64,000 bases of DNA from Sindora glabra (GCA_020226215.1 CM035231.1:49442876-49506875); one strand, 5' to 3'; counted from the stretch's first letter, positions 34,582 through 46,323 are shown. Numbers and translations: made by a program. The notes: generated by a model not told the origin, from the letters alone.

Positions 34582-37500
34582 ATGATGAGTATGACTCAAC
34601 CCTTCTTATTAGTCTTTAAAGGAGATTATTACAAGTTCTAGAGCATCAAAATGAAGACCTTGTTCAAGTCTCAAGATTTGTGGGACTTAGTGGAAAATAG
34701 GTATACTGATCCAGATGAAGAGAATAAGCTGAAAAAAAATAAGAAGAGAGATTCATAAGCACTGTTCTTCATCCAACAAGTAGTGCATGAGATTATTTTC
34801 TTAAGAATTCCAGCAACAACCACATCTAAGCAAGCATGGACAATTTTACATAGAGTTTCAAGGGTTATCCAAAGTCATAGCCATGAAGCTTCAAACTTTA
34901 AGGCATGAGTTTGAAACCTTGCACATGAAGGGTAGTGAGACAATACAGGATATCTTGTTAAGGGTGGTGGCAATCATAAATTAAATAAAAGCATATGGAG
35001 ATCCAATTACTAATCAAATTGTTGTTACGAAGGTGTTAAGGAGTTTAACTCCTAAGTTTAATCAGATAATGGCTATAATTAAAGAATAAAAAAACTTGTT
35101 AGGCTTCACACTTGATGAGTTGATGGGGTCCTTGCTAGCCCATGAAGCAAGGATTAATAAATCAATAGAAAAATGAAGAGAAGGCATTTTAAATGAAGAG
35201 AAAAACATCTTAATCAAGAGAAACAAACAAAAGGATTGCTAGAGGATAAGGCAAAGGTAGATTTAGAGGAAAGAGTTATGGTAAAGGCAGAGGTAAGAGT
35301 TCTGAACAAAGGTTCTCATCCAATGAACAAAGAAATCATAAGAATGGCATTCAATACTATAATTGCAAGAAATATGGGCATGTGAAGGTAGATTGTTGGA
35401 CCAAAAAAAAGTAAGCAAATTTTGCAAAAGAAAATGAAGAAGTAAGTAACCATTTCATGGCATATTATAACTTTAATGATGTTGTAAATAGTGTGTGGTT
35501 TATGGATAGTGGCTACTTAAATCAAATGTCAAGCATTAAGGAATTATTCAAGGATCGGATGAGACATAAAAGATGAAAGTGAAGCTTAGAGATGACAAAG
35601 AAATTCAGGTTGAAGGAAAAGGGACAGTGGCAATCAAAACTAGCTAAGGCAAGGTAAAATTGCTACATAACATCCAATATGTTCCTAATCTAGCACATAA
35701 TTTATTATGTGTTAGACAATTAATAGCTGGTGGATATTCAATTTTATTTAATAATGGAGCATGTATTATCAAAGATAAGCAAATAGGACAGTTGATAGTT
35801 AATGTTCAAATGACCAAGAATAAAATATTTCTACTTGAAGTATCAAATGTGGAAAATTTTAGTTTAGTTGTTAATGGACAAAATAACTCTAAGTTATGGC
35901 ATTTACAATATGGACACCTTAATATCAAGGGATTGAAGTTGTTGGATAAAAAAAATATGGTTCGTGGACTACCAAAGTTTAGTGAACTAGGCATTTGTGA
36001 GGGCCACATATATGGGAAACAAACCAAAAAATCATTTCCTACTGGAAAAGCTTGGAAGGCATCCACTTGCCCTGAGTTAGTCCAAGTAAACTTGTGTGAA
36101 CCTATGCACATTGAGTCATTTGGAGGAAGTTGCTATTTTTTGCTCCTTACAAATGATTTTTGTCACATAAGTTGGGTATATTTTCTTAAAATCAAGTCAC
36201 AAGTTTTTGAATGTTTCAAAAAATTCAAAGCTTTAATTGAAAAGCAAAGTGGTTAGTATATTAAGATATTATGCATAGGTGGAGGTGGAGAATTTTTGCC
36301 CAATAATTTTAATCAATTTTATGAAAAACACATCATTCACAAAGAACTCATAACACCATACACACATAAGCAAAATAGTGTTGTAGAGAGGAAGAATCAA
36401 ATTGTTATTGAGATGACAAGAAGTTTGCTGAAAAAGAGAGGCCTTCCTAATCAATTTTAGGCAGAGGATATAGCCATTGCAGTGTATCTAGTGAATATTT
36501 CTGCCACAAAAGTAGTACTAAAGCAAACACCATTTAAATCTTGGAAAGGTATAAAGCCCACAATAAGCTCCCTAAAATTTTTTATAGCTTATGCTTTAGT
36601 CAATTCTCAAAATTATCAAGAGCTAGATGAGAAGTCTAAACAATGCATTTTCATTAGCTATTACATTGAATCCAAAGCATATAAATTATATAAACCTTTT
36701 AGTGGCAAGATAATTATAAGTAGAAATGTAGTATTTAATAAGAAGCATGCTGGAAGTGGAGTAACAATGCAGATAACATTGAAACATAACTCAAGGTTCC
36801 ATTAGAAGTTATAGCATACCCAACACCTACAACTACTACACCATTAACAACTCGAAGTAGTAGTTTACCAAGAATTCCAAATATAGAACCAAGAAATAGC
36901 AGTTCATATCTTGAAAATGAGTCATTAGATGAAACACCTCCAAGAAAAGTTCGAACTTTAAGAGAAATCTAGGAATCCTATTCCTTTGCTCTTGTTGTTG
37001 TAGATCTTATCATCTATAATGAACCTGCAAGAGTAGTAGAATGGCAAAATGCAATGAAGGAGGAGTTTGTAGCAATTCAGAGAAATGAGACATAGGAATT
37101 AACTGATCTACTTGAAGGGAAAAATTCAATTGACTTGAAGTGGATATGAAAACAAAGTACCATGCATATAGAAGTATTTAGAAGTACAAGACTTGATTAG
37201 TAGCAAAAGGATATTCACAGTTGCAAGGAGTTGATTTTGAAGAAATTTTTTCCTCAGTTACAAGATTTGAAATTGTTATAACAGTCCTTGCATTTGTTGC
37301 ACAATTAAGGTGGCCAATTTACCAATTTAATGCGAAGACTACATTTTTAAATAGGGAGTTGGAAGAGAAGGTCTATGTTGAACAACTTGAAGGATTTGTA
37401 ATTAAAGGTAGAGAAGATAAAGTGTATAGGCTAAGGCAGGCACTTAAAGCATGGTACAATAAAATTGATCATTACTTTTTGCAGCATGGGTTTGAAAGAA

Positions 37501-38490
37501 GTGAGAGTGAGCCAACCTTGTATATAAAGAGATAAGGTAATTGTGATCTATTATTAGTTTGTCTCTATGTTGATGACATTATTTACTTACGCTCACCTCA
37601 TTTGCTTATTGAAGAATTCAAAGATAGCATGATGAGCACGTTTGAGATGACTAACTTAAGCTTGCTACATTATTTCCTTGGTTTGGAAATTAAATAGGGA
37701 GAAGATGGGATGTTTGTTTCATAAAGGAAATATGTAGAAGACTTATTGAAACACTGCAACATGCTAAACTGTAAAAAGGCAATGACACCAATGAATATAA
37801 ATGAGAAATTACAGTTGGAAGATGGAACAAAAAAGGCTAATGCAAAAAGGTTTCAAAGCTTAGTTGGTGGCTTGATTTATTTGGCTCTTACTCGACCAGA
37901 TATCTCATTCTTTGTTAGAGTTGTTTCTAAATTCATGAGCAATCCTACAATACATAATTTTGGAACTACAAAAAAGATCTTACGTTGTATTGCTGGAACC
38001 TTAGATTATGGCATTTAGTACTCACAAGATGATTTCAAATTGTATGGATATACTAATAATGACTTTGTAGGATCATTAGATGATAGGAAAAGCACTTCTA
38101 GCAATGTTTTTAGCCTTGGGTTAGGAGCTATTGCATGAAGCTCAAAGAAACAAGCAATTATTGCATTGTCAACCATTCAAGCAGAATATGTAGCAGCCGC
38201 TTCTATTGCTTGTCAAGCTATTTGGTTGAGGAGATTACTGGCTAATATAACTCATGAGCAAATTGAAGCAACACAGATTTTTTGTGACAATTGTTTAGCT
38301 ATTGCTATAACTAAAAATCCTACTCTACATGGAAGAACCAAACACATTGACTTAAGGTTCCATTTTATAAGAGACTTAGTAGCAGATGATTTAATTACTT
38401 TGAAGCATTGCAACCAAGAGAACAAGTAGCAAATATATTCACAAAAGCTCTTCCTGCTCAAAGACACATTTATCTGAGATCATTGTTTGG
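34582..38490 (+). pseudogene. Copia gag-pol polyprotein, broken
   Basis: Encodes the structural protein and enzymes for Copia transposition. The gag begins MTQPFLLVFKGDYYKF, stop, SIKMKTLFKSQDLWDLVE. A CCHC knuckle follows near 35350 (YNCKKYGHVKVDCW) whose first Cys is Tyr. Protease has WFMDSG (about 35500). The longest open piece (35660-36256) covers the pre-integrase and integrase start: HLQYGHLNIKG, then CEGHIYGKQ, where the second zinc Cys is His. Integrase catalytic positions read VNLCEPM (Asp to Asn) and GGGGEF (Asp to Gly), with the final ERKNQ Glu kept. RT retains QGVDFEEIFSSVTRFEIV, LYVDDIIYL (about 37565) and LKAWYNK. RNase H retains STIQAEYVAAA and RTKHIDLRFHFIRD. In-frame stops occur near 34639, 36254, 37533, 37696, 38017, 38137 and 38427. 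Confidence 0.96.
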
Positions 38491-38508
38491 AGTATGCAAC
38501 TTTGAATC

Positions 38509-38517
38509 AAGGGAGAG
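38509..38517 (+). other. Copia polypurine tract
   Basis: AAGGGAGAG directly precedes the 3' LTR. Confidence 0.85.
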
Positions 38518-38865
38518 TGTTGAGGATTAATTAAAGTTACATGTGGGGATTGAGATTAGACTAGAGATTAGACTAAGTGTTGACTTGATCATGTTTCTAT
38601 TAGATAAGGTTTCTAAGTGTATTTGACCAATAAGATAAAAAGTTGTTTTAGTAGAATTAGGAGTTTGTTGAGATTATTTTGCATTGTTTACGTTGGCTGT
38701 TATTTTTAGCCTTATAAACGTTGGTTGTAAGCTTATAATAGGCATGTTTCTCATTCATTAAGCATAGCGAGCAGCACATCTTCTCTGAATATATTATTTT
38801 TTTTTTAGTCTGTTCTGCATACATTACAGCACCTCTTCACCTTATAGTGCAGAGCTTTTCCAACA
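38518..38865 (+). repeat. 3' LTR of the Copia element
   Basis: Starts TGTTGAGG and ends TTTTCCAACA, followed by the AGCAT target duplication. It matches the 5' LTR with scattered substitutions and one short insertion (a duplicated GATTAGACTA motif near 38560). Confidence 0.96.
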
Positions 38866-39970
38866 AGCATTGTCCAAGATGATGACCGGCCAAAGGTCAT
38901 TTGGAATAAATTTGATGATGGTGGTTTTTCGATTAAATCCGCATATGATTTTATATCGAATTCCGAGGCTCATCCCAAGAGGAGAATATGGCGTACCATT
39001 TGGAAATGGAAAGGTCCGAAAAAAGTCAAAACTTTTCGCTGGTTGTTAATGAATGACAAGCTTCTCAACAATGTGAACTGTGTGTCTCGACAAATGAGTA
39101 CCTGCGATGTTTGTCCAAGATGTAGGTCTGAACCAGAAACAAGTCTTCCTATGATTCGAGATTGCTCGGCTATTCAGGATACTTGGCTCAGTTTGCTTGC
39201 TCCCAGGTATTGGAACCACTATTTCTTTCTCAATTTAGGTGACTGGTTTGAGTTGAATATGAACTATGACTTATCTAGATACAAGGATAGCCATTGGAAA
39301 TTGTGTTTTGGCATTGCTTGTAGATTGATATGGCTAAGAAGGAATGATTTAGTGTTTAATGGAGCAAATTCTTCAAATAGTGATCTCGTAACAGCGATTG
39401 CTTTTAAATTGAATGAATTTCTTTAATCTGTTGCCATAATGAGCACAACTGGACTTAGTACAGTGTCTTCAGCGGATATAGACTCTAAATGGAAGGCTCC
39501 TAGTTGTGGGTCGATTAAAATTAATGCTGGTGGTGCTTGTTCCAATGGAGGCTTCTCAATAGCTGCTGGTGGAGTGCTAAGGGACTGGTCTGGGAAATTG
39601 ATTAACGGTTTTATGCATAGATTGGAGTCTAGTGGGATTCTTTCATCTGTGTTTCGGGGAATATGGAATGGGTTACAGCTAGCCTGGAACCTTGGTAATA
39701 GACAAATTTGGATAGAGACTGATTCTGAACAAGCCATTGCACTCATTGAACATAGCAGTAGTTCCTCTCATCCTAATTAGTGGAGGCAATTACTGACTTA
39801 TTGGCTCCTGATTGGGTGGTGCGATTGTCCCATGGGTACAGGAAGCAAAATAAGCTGGCTGATGCTTTAGCTAAGTCTGTCTTACAGGTTCCATTGGATT
39901 TCCACTATATTCTTCTTACTCCTCTAGACTATATTGGCCTTGTGCAGGAAGAAAAACAAGTTGCATGAAA
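38866..39970 (+). pseudogene. LINE-2 fragment 3: zf-RVT and RNase H domains
   Basis: Continues LINE-2 directly after the Copia element. The frame reads IVQDDDRPKVIWNKFDDGGF then SIKSAYDF, then the RT zinc-binding domain (WKGPKKVKTFRWLLMNDKLL, CDVCPRCRSEPETSLPMIRDC), and then an RNase H domain. RNase H pieces are SIKINAGGACSNGGFSIAAG (the first catalytic Asp position has become Gly), WIETDSEQAIALIEH and NKLADALAKSVLQVPLDF. One in-frame stop at 39424, one at 39778 and a frameshift near 39779 break it. This part is better preserved than fragments 1 and 2 and is less AT-rich. The protein ends near 39968 (QEEKQVA). An RNase H after zf-RVT is typical of one large group of plant L1 elements. Confidence 0.92.
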
Positions 39971-40081
39971 TATAAAAATTATTTAAAATGCATTTAATCA
40001 TAACCTGTAAATTTTATTGAGATTAATGGTTGTGATTTAGTGTAAGTCATTTAGATTTATACCAGTATTAATGGATCTTTC

Positions 40082-40084
<3 letters not shown>
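39971..40084 (+). other. LINE-2 3' untranslated end
   Basis: Short AT-rich tail between the RNase H stop and the AT microsatellite. LINE 3' ends often finish in A-rich or simple repeats, so the microsatellite at 40085 may have grown from the LINE tail. Confidence 0.45.

Positions 40085-40144
<60 letters not shown>
40085..40144. repeat. (AT)n microsatellite, about 30 units
   Basis: Uninterrupted alternating AT just after LINE-2. Confidence 0.97.
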
Positions 40145-40148
<4 letters not shown>

Positions 40149-40690
40149 CCAGAGGTATAGCCGGATTTTTTTAAGTAAGAGTTGTATATGTGGTTTCTTA
40201 ATTTGTATTCATAGTCTCAATTATAAATGAATGCGTGTGTTTGATTTTGGCGTGAATTATTAAATCCTTTACATATGACTTTGAAATAGTTTTGAGAGTG
40301 AGGAAAGAAAAAATAAATGATCAAGTTAATTATTTTATTATTATTATATCAAGATTTGATCTTAAAATCTAAAAGTAGGATACATTGCTTGACTTTAAGT
40401 TCATTCAAATCATCGTACTTAATCAAAATTCTCATTTTTTACCCCATTTAAGGAGAAAAGAATGCACTCGCTGAAATGGAAGACGACGATGAAGTCGAAC
40501 AAGAGAACATAATTTATCAAAACACACACACAGTAAAGGAGCTAAAGAACAAATATCAAAATTCAAGACAGCTAAAGTGCGAAGTACCAGAATTAGCAGT
40601 TAAACATACAAACAACACACGAATTAGTTAATTAGATCAAAATCCAGACAGAAAATGATGACAAGAAAATCATCGCACAAGATTCATAAC
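40145..40690. other. Intergenic or intron sequence downstream of VAP4 exon 1
   Basis: On the minus strand this is sequence following the VAP4 splice donor. No further exon is recognisable here. Confidence 0.5.
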
Positions 40691-40698
40691 AGACATAC

Positions 40699-40960
40699 AG
40701 GGAAAGTAAAGCTTGTTGGAAGGATCAAGACGAAGCCTCCTCCTTGTAGGGAGCAGAGACTTGGCCATCGATGAAACCGTGCTCGAAGACTGATGAGCGG
40801 ATCTGTCGACAGATTGCAGACTCTGATTTTGCGGATGAACATTATGCATGGAAGACGCGGAAGAAGAAGATGCAGAAGCATGGCTTGTTTGCCAGAATGG
40901 CATCCTACAAAGACTCCAAACTTTCCCATCAGAACATGATCTTTTACTATCAACTGCCAT
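40699..40960 (-). CDS. VAP4/MAMI-type vesicle-associated protein, exon 1
   Basis: Plant VAP4-group (MAMI-like) proteins are MSP-domain proteins that bridge the ER to other membranes. The minus-strand frame starting at ATG 40960 gives MAVDSKRSCSDGKVWSLCRM and PFWQTSH, a serine-rich stretch, and then SMAKSLLPTRRRLRLDP and SNKLYFP. This is the conserved N-terminal segment that leads into the MSP domain (next residues usually YEPGKQVKSAIRI). After 87 codons plus one base the sequence runs into GTATGT at 40698, a consensus splice donor at the place where the family has a phase-1 intron. An upstream in-frame ATG (40987) exists, but the MAVD start fits the family better. The remaining exons should lie at lower coordinates. 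None is recognisable down to 1, so the gene is either truncated or has a very long intron holding the transposon stack. Confidence 0.82.
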
Positions 40961-41450
40961 TTTGAGCCGGAATCCTTCAAAACTCACCTGAAAACGGCGG
41001 TTTCCGGCAACTGGGTCTCAGAGAAGCTTACAAAGTTAAAAACTTTCTGTTCTGTGCGTGAAGATAGATTGGCCACTTGTATCGGATAAATCCTACATGT
41101 GTTGTCCCTGTTTGTGAAAGCCCAACACCGTAGTAGGCTGTGTAAAACAAAAGATAGAATGTGACCCTTCGTTAAATCTGATATACAACTTTTTCTTGTT
41201 TGTCCAAAATGGTGGTGGTTACCTTTTACAAAGTGAAATGATTTTGTAGGAGCAGTGCAGAGAAGGTTGGGATAGATGGATGGGTATCCGCGAACTGTGA
41301 ATTTTACATACGAGAAGAAGTCGGATCTCAATGTTGGAAATTTTCTGCATTTGAGTTCTTTGTTTGAGGTCCGACTGTTTATGGGTTCCCGGGCTTTTTA
41401 CAGTTGGTTTTGATTCCACCATATCTGCAATCATTTGCTACTCCTTTTAA
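40961..41450 (-). promoter_or_regulatory. Presumed VAP4 5' leader and promoter region
   Basis: This stretch is less AT-rich than the surroundings and lies just upstream of the VAP4 start on the minus strand. No conserved protein was recognised in its several short frames (40984-41434), so they look non-coding. I could not place a TATA box or start site with confidence. Confidence 0.35.
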
Positions 41451-43720
41451 GATTTCACATTTCACCTTTTCATTTCATTTCTGTAAAGCAAGTACAGAAT
41501 TTGTATCCATTACTAGAATCGTGATTTATTTGGCCATGAAAAATGTCATCTTCAAATCATTTTTTATAAAAAAAAATTATAAATTTTTATAAGATTTGAT
41601 TCACTAATCTATATCTATCAATTATATATGTAAAAAATTATAAAATAGAATATATTTTCCATTTTTTTTCCAATGTTCACCTTCAACAAGCCAATTAATA
41701 GTATGGAATCAAAGTTCTTTTTTCTTTAATTTTTCGGTTAGCAATAATCCAGGTGCGCTTGAGTTGGTCCGTATTTGTGTGCTTAACGAGTCAGCCACTT
41801 TGTAAGCACATGGCTGCATATATATATATTATTCCTTTGTTTTTCTCTGTTTGTTTAGTTGTGTATAATTAAGTGGTAAACAGTAACAAACAGCAAAAAA
41901 GTGGGATGATTTTATGATAGCTGCTTTTTCAAGCAAAAAATGCTATTTAGATAAGAACAAAACAAAATCAGTGTTGACAACCAACTTGGCTTGAAATCTA
42001 AACCACAAAAAGAAAAAGAAAAATAAATATATTGAGAAAAAGAAAATGACAACAAAGGCCTGGATCTTTGCCAAATCCAAAATGACATTTCCATCCTCCT
42101 TTCATATGAAATTGATAGATTCTCTTTTTTGCTTAAAAAGAATGGTGGAAAGCTTCTTTTGAGCTTTGAGGTTATGCCATAAAGTCATGATATGCTATGA
42201 TGTTAAGACATAACAAGTTGGTGGTGTCATTAAGAATGACAGCACAAGAAAACCCACCGATCCTCTCCATGTGGCCCTCTCGCAAAAGGGCATCTTCTTC
42301 CCTTTAATTTAGATTTAAATTTGAATATGAAATCATTATCAAATGGTAATTATTTTGAACTCAATTTAGTAATTTGCTAAGGAATACTCAAACGGGGAAA
42401 AAAACTACTTTTCTTTTCCAAATCTTAAAGACATTCTATGCACACAATGAATGCTTTACGCATGGACCATTTCCTTTTGATGCTAATATTAAGATAATCC
42501 GCTTAGGCTTAGCCACGGTATGTACTTACTCATTATATATTTATATTTTTTAATGATATGAGTGGTTACTAATTAGATATTAAATATATATATATAATTT
42601 TGAAATTAAATTTAAAATGTAAAAGAAAATAAAATCATTAAATAACATCATACACTATCAGATATTAGGATCAAATTTAAAATACAAAAAAAGTAAAATT
42701 TTTAAATAACATTATATGCTATTTGAATTAAATATTTTCTGTTTTTCATATTATGTTTTGATTAACAAGTAATCAAATCAAGTTAACACTTGTTTGGAAT
42801 GTAGATTTGTCTTTAATGGATTAGCATTATTTAGGAGGTTCATCATCCTACCAGCCATCGATTTAATTTATCATATGATATGAAGTATAGTAAGAGGTAG
42901 TCCTATTGGTGCATGATATTGTCCAGCAGCAATGCTGGCCCCAAGATTCACAAGCCACCAATTTTGTCCTCTGCAGCCCAACTTGTGAAGACAAATTTGT
43001 CGCCTTTTCGAATGAGATATGCAATGCAATTCAAATTCGAATAAGTCTTTCTAACATTATAATGTTATTTCTGCTTCCCATTCACATCACACCCTCGCAC
43101 ATGAGGTTGGCTTCAAAATTTTAAATCCCACTTGCACGTAAGAAAGATCGTATAAGTAAAAAAAAAAAATGGAAATAAAAACATGTGTAACATTGATATT
43201 TAAATTATACACATAATTTTCAATCTTTATACAAAGTGAGCTTTATAAGGAAAAATATGTATAGATTATATTTGTAGTTTTTGTAAAACTTTTATATATT
43301 TTGTAATTTTTTCATTGAAAATTATAATTTTTAAGCAAAAAAAAGAAAAATATTGATTAAAAAGTTGTAATTTTTTTAGAAAAAATTGTAAGATTTTATA
43401 TAAAAAACTATAATTTGAATGATTTTTTTTGTTAACTTTGATAACAAATTTTTAAATTTTTAAATAGGTGTCAAAACATTATTCTATAGGAAGGATAAAA
43501 CTTAATAGAGGTTTAAAAGTGGATGTAATAAATATTACAAACATTAGTTAATGGCTTGAGTTCACAATAATATAATTTTTTGTGAGAGAATATAAACATA
43601 AAAGTAAAAGTTAAAATATGAAAAATAGTAAAAGTATTATAATTTTTTTTATTTAGTCTAGGAGGGGGAATAGGGTGGTCGGGATTCAATCCCCTGCCTC
43701 TGATGTCACACTGTAGAAGG
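41451..43720. other. Intergenic, nothing recognised
   Basis: AT-rich. A 72-codon frame at 42906-43124 contains two Cys pairs (CSPTCEDK) but resembles no family I know. Near 43660-43720 there is a short less AT-rich segment (GGGATTCAATCCCCTGCCTC) of the kind often left by old elements. Confidence 0.5.
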
Positions 43721-43723
43721 TCA

Positions 43724-44531
43724 TAATGGCATTATTTGGTAAACAGCTGATAGCTGTAACTATTAGTTGATTCAATTAATTGTTAACTGATGGCTGATTG
43801 TATTAGCTAATTTGATCAGCTGATTACATTAGCTGTTTCAATAAGAGTGTTTGGTAAATCAGCTATTTATGATTAATTGTTTGTATGTAAAATGATAAAT
43901 AATGACATAAATATATTTTATGAGTTATTGAAGTGTTCTTTTATTTTTAATATTTTAGATTTTATATATTATTTAACAAATTAATTTTTTTATAAATAAT
44001 ATATCATTATAAATTATTATATATTAAAATTTATTTAAAATTAAATTATTATAATTATTATTATTTATTTTTTAAAAAAATTAATAAATATAATTAATTA
44101 ATAAATATAATTATTTAATTTTTATGTAAAAATAATATAATTTTTTATAAAAAGATAAAAGTAGAAATATAAAAATTAATATAATATTTATAGTTATTAA
44201 TTTATTTAAAATAAATTAATATGATATTTATAGGTATTAATTTTTTTTAAAAAAACCCAAAAAACAAGAAAGAAAAGGTGTTTACTATAAAGCTGGACCG
44301 GAAGAGATTTGACAGAAAGCTTCTAATTATTATATGAAAACGGGAGTAATTTTGTCATTTAAAAATAATAATTGAAAACTTTAAACGAAAATATTGCATA
44401 TTGCAGCGTTTTCAAAAATGGCGTTTGGGTGGTGAGCCAAACAGCTTTTTGAATGAAAAGTTAGTCAATTAATTCAAGTACGATCAAACAAGCCATCGGT
44501 CATGTGAAACGCCGTTCACCAAACAGTGCTA
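43724..44531. mobile_element. MITE, AGCTGATTAGCTG family, copy 1
   Basis: Starts TAATGGCATTATTTGGTAAA-CAGCTGATAGC and ends in ...CCGTTCACCAAACAGTGCTA, whose reverse complement TAGCACTGTTTGGTGAAC resembles the start. Subterminal repeats of TTAGCTGATT/CAGCTGATTA are followed by a very AT-rich core. It matches 47004-47750 through TGTTTCAATAAGAGTGTTTGGTAAA and TGTTTGTATGTAAAATGA. It is non-coding. The right end contains an additional TTTGGGTGGTGAGCCAAACAG hairpin-like segment. Confidence 0.75.
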
Positions 44532-45925
44532 ATGTGCTGCTAGTGCTATCACTCATCTCTGATCGAGGCCCTGGTAGAGGAAGTTTTATAAATCAAAATA
44601 TTTGTAGGACTAAATGGGCCGTATATATGTAATTATAATCAAATATATGGGTTATTTAGTGACTATTGGTTTGACAAAATATAATTGCATAACATTAGTG
44701 AGTCATTGGATTTAAGTTATGGAACAATTAATCCCATGTTAAGGGGTTCTGTTTATAAAACTGAACTAATCTAATTAAAACAGAAAAAATTTTGCAACTA
44801 ATATTCATTTTGTTTTTCGGATTATAAACAAATTTTTAAGTTGTGATTAGATTTTCTCTCGAACTGTAAGCTTACAATTGGTAAAGTAGAAGGCCAAGAT
44901 GTTAGAGCAGGGAAACCGATAAGCCGATGAGAAAAACAGAATTAATAAATCTGGAGCGTACATAAATTTATGGGATTAAAAAAATTGCAGAATGAATCCG
45001 ATGCCAGGTAAATTGTTTAAAAAATTGCATTATTCGAGCTATGCCTAAGTGCCTTCTCCTCCTTTAGTCAGAGAAGCTCTCCAGGAAGGTGAGGAATAAT
45101 GAGTTGAGAAGTCAGTTTGATGATTATTGTATTGACGTAGCACCAAATTTTATCATTTATCATTAATATGTTATTGTATAATATATAAAAATTAATTTCA
45201 AAAAAATAAATTTATAATCTCATCAGATGTATAACTAATTCTTATAAGTTCTTAGAATCGATTATATATAGTTTTGATTCTTTTAAGAATTATGAAACAA
45301 GTCCAATGGTCTTACCCTTTGTGTGTTTGAAAAAGTTTAATCCTTTGAAAATTAATTATAAATCCTAAAATTGATGCTGATCTTAAGAAGTTTGGTTTGC
45401 TTAATCGTAAGTTTTTCAAAATCAATTCCAAAATAGGAGTTACAAATTTATGCCCAAAATCAATTCATTCATGGTAGTTGAAATTTTCAAAATCATTTTT
45501 TTTATAATCAAAATTATATTCAAATTCAATTTCTTAAAATTAACTATGATCAAAATAAATTCTTTCAAATGCGTGAGTATTTTCAATTTTTATGTCCAGG
45601 AAGACTTGGAGCTAATCATATGGTGAGTACGTTGTCAAAATTCACAATGGGCAAGCCATTTGTGGCTACTATACTGGAAAATGCAGAAGCATATAATGAT
45701 GAAAAACACTAACGCATAAATTTATCGTTGAAGTGTTTTGATATTGAAATTGCCATCTATAATTAATTGACATCAATCTGTGACAACGGAACACCAATTT
45801 TCCACTATACAAGCATCCAAAGTGGCTTACATGGCCTCATAATAATTCAGAGATTTCATACTCAGGCCCCTATAAATTTTTCTTCACTTCAAAATCCTTC
45901 GGTATGAAGGAAGCTTCTCGAACTA
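44532..45925. other. Intergenic, downstream of WIP
   Basis: No coding signal. It contains the presumed 3' end of the WIP transcript (45850-45931 on the minus strand). No clear AATAAA was fixed. Confidence 0.5.
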
Positions 45926-45931
45926 TCTGAT

Positions 45932-46198
45932 TTAGTTTGGACCCCAACAGCTCAAGTACATGACCGTTCTCAAGGACTCTTCCGATTGCTTAGCCTTCTC
46001 ATCTTTCAGTCTGCCAGAAACCATAGCAGAAGAAGAAGAAGAGAGTTTCTTTGCCTGAGAAAAGGATCTAACATGGTTCTTGGCATGTTGTTGTGCCAAT
46101 CTCAATGCATAATTCCATCTGCAAACGCCTTGATCCTTCAAGGCCTCCACCACTCCAACACTTGCAGCCACAATCCAAGCTCTTGTTGCAGAACTCAT
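45932..46198 (-). CDS. WOUND-INDUCED POLYPEPTIDE (WIP) family protein, DUF3774
   Basis: Complete, intron-less 88-codon gene. The protein begins MSSATRAWIVAASVGVVEAL then KDQGVCRWNYALRLAQQHAK, has a serine cluster near residues 51-58, and ends with AKQSEESLRTVMYLSCWGPN. These three blocks define the plant WIP/DUF3774 family, whose members are about 80-100 residues long. Residues 8-22 are hydrophobic and might be a short membrane or signal-like segment. WIPs are known as small proteins induced by wounding that modulate pattern-triggered immunity. A TATATATA box lies about 115 bases upstream of the start codon. A truncated second copy is found at 50783-50906. The reading frame on the opposite strand (45986-46216) is a shadow. 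Confidence 0.95.
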   Translation of the reverse strand: MSSATRAWIVAASVGVVEALKDQGVCRWNYALRLAQQHAKNHVRSFSQAKKLSSSSSAMVSGRLKDEKAKQSEESLRTVMYLSCWGPN

Positions 46199-46313
46199 CT
46201 TGCAATTCTCCTTTAGAAGCTCTTCCTGAAGTTGATATTTGATGTGGGCTTTCTGGAAATTTGAAGAACTCTTGGAAAGATTTTTGTTTGATGAAAAAAA
46301 TCGAAGGGAAGTT

Positions 46314-46323
46314 AATATATATA
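46314..46323 (-). promoter_or_regulatory. TATA box of the WIP gene
   Basis: The minus strand reads CCCTATATATATTAAC here, about 115 bases before the WIP start codon, so a transcript would begin near 46285 with a leader of about 85 bases. Confidence 0.6.

Larger units (their letters stand above)
34182..38865 (+). mobile_element. Copia LTR retrotransposon, complete but decayed, with target duplication
   Basis: The 4684 bp element is bounded by LTRs of 335 and 348 bp that start TGTTRAGGATTRATTAAAG and end CCARCA. The 5 bp duplication AGCAT lies directly outside both ends (34177-34181 and 38866-38870). A methionine-tRNA-type primer-binding site (TGGTATTCGAGC), a gag-pol reading region in Copia order (gag, protease, integrase, RT, RNase H) and a polypurine tract are all present. 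Many stops and frameshifts make it non-autonomous. It is inserted in LINE-2 and is therefore younger than the LINE. Confidence 0.97.

Noticed and set aside
35806..36111. 101-codon minus-strand frame
   Set aside because: Shadow of the Copia integrase coding region on the plus strand.
39423..39746. 107-codon minus-strand frame
   Set aside because: Shadow of the LINE RNase H domain.
40771..40965. 64-codon plus-strand frame
   Set aside because: Shadow of VAP4 exon 1.
40984..41434. Minus-strand frames of 115 and 71 codons upstream of VAP4
   Set aside because: They overlap each other in different frames, match nothing known, and lie where the VAP4 leader and promoter should be.
42906..43124. 72-codon plus-strand frame with Cys residues
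   Set aside because: No recognisable family, no start context or promoter evidence. Left as intergenic.
45986..46216. 76-codon plus-strand frame opposite WIP
   Set aside because: Shadow of the conserved WIP gene. It has no family resemblance of its own.
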